This document shows, one piece after another, positions 52,348 to 52,413 of a stretch of 52,413 nt of DNA. Within the stretch, counting starts at the first letter, position 1; the number at the start of each line of letters is the position of its first letter. The DNA comes from a marine actinobacterium PHSC20C1 (lineage in GTDB: Bacteria > Actinomycetota > Actinomycetes > Actinomycetales > Microbacteriaceae). The translations under genes and the position numbers were made by a program. Location: positions 712,695-765,107 of the forward strand of contig CH672415.1 in the NCBI GenBank assembly GCA_000153145.1. Reading direction: 5' to 3'. Under the pieces are notes generated by a model. It was not told where the DNA came from and did not search any database. It was given only the letters and a program-made list of their open reading frames with translations.

Positions 52348-52413
52348 TCAATCCCCGTCTCAATTTCGGAAATTCAGGAAATCGCGGCCGAGCGGTGGCG
52401 CTGCCTCGAGCGG

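Overview
The window is from a high-GC actinobacterium, most likely a member of Microbacteriaceae (Micrococcales). This rests on the neighbour order sepH – type IIA topoisomerase pair – sigA – PAC2 – pepA – lpd – sucB – DUF4191 – RDD – glnA and the block acnA – DUF3159 – DUF3710 – dut – DUF3093 – DUF4193, together with actinobacterial DUF families and an F420-dependent glucose-6-phosphate dehydrogenase fragment at the left edge. The genus cannot be fixed from the sequence alone.

Layout. 1-2.2 kb is ordinary chromosome: the 3' end of an F420-dependent dehydrogenase, then an MBL-fold hydrolase and a NUDIX hydrolase sharing an operon. 2.2-11.6 kb is an accessory island downstream of a tRNA-Val(GAC) gene. 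From left to right it holds nested IS remnants (ISL3-like, IS3), a tyrosine recombinase with the stump of a second recombinase, an XRE regulator with a divergent small HTH protein and an unknown gene, and then a restriction-modification zone. That zone has an intact PaeR7I/XhoI-like endonuclease, unknown genes (one frameshifted), a dead second PaeR7I-like endonuclease and an intact N6-adenine methyltransferase. Two imperfect direct repeats of about 210 bp (5985-6193 and 11430-11642) bracket the restriction zone. The right copy runs into the 3' end of the tRNA, and the left copy carries a decayed version of the same tRNA end, which points to integration, probably repeated, at this tRNA.

11.6-12.1 kb holds four tRNA genes: Val(GAC), Cys(GCA) and Gly(GCC) on the minus strand and Val(CAC) on the plus strand. 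12.1-52.4 kb is dense core chromosome. It encodes EI24 and divergent Amt-like membrane proteins, ZapE, a sulfurtransferase/SufE pair, an alpha/beta hydrolase, DUF3000, an RNase D-like nuclease and a thiolase/multifunctional beta-oxidation pair. Next come Dxs, aconitase, the dut cluster, SepH, a phosphodiesterase-like protein and the convergent topoisomerase subunits. Then follow an ATP-grasp protein, an F420-ligase-like protein, the principal sigma factor, PAC2, leucyl aminopeptidase, the E3 and E2 subunits of 2-oxoacid dehydrogenase, a pseudokinase-like membrane protein, DUF4191, RDD, glutamine synthetase and a NUDIX-family protein.

The core genes cover central carbon metabolism (acnA, lpd, sucB), fatty acid oxidation, isoprenoid synthesis (dxs), nucleotide hygiene (dut), chromosome topology and division (topoisomerase, SepH, ZapE), transcription (sigA) and nitrogen assimilation (glnA with a good GlnR box). 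The most unusual part is the tRNA-associated island. There one PaeR7I-type nuclease has lost its catalytic lysine and reading frame beside its methyltransferase, while a second family member 2.3 kb away is still intact.
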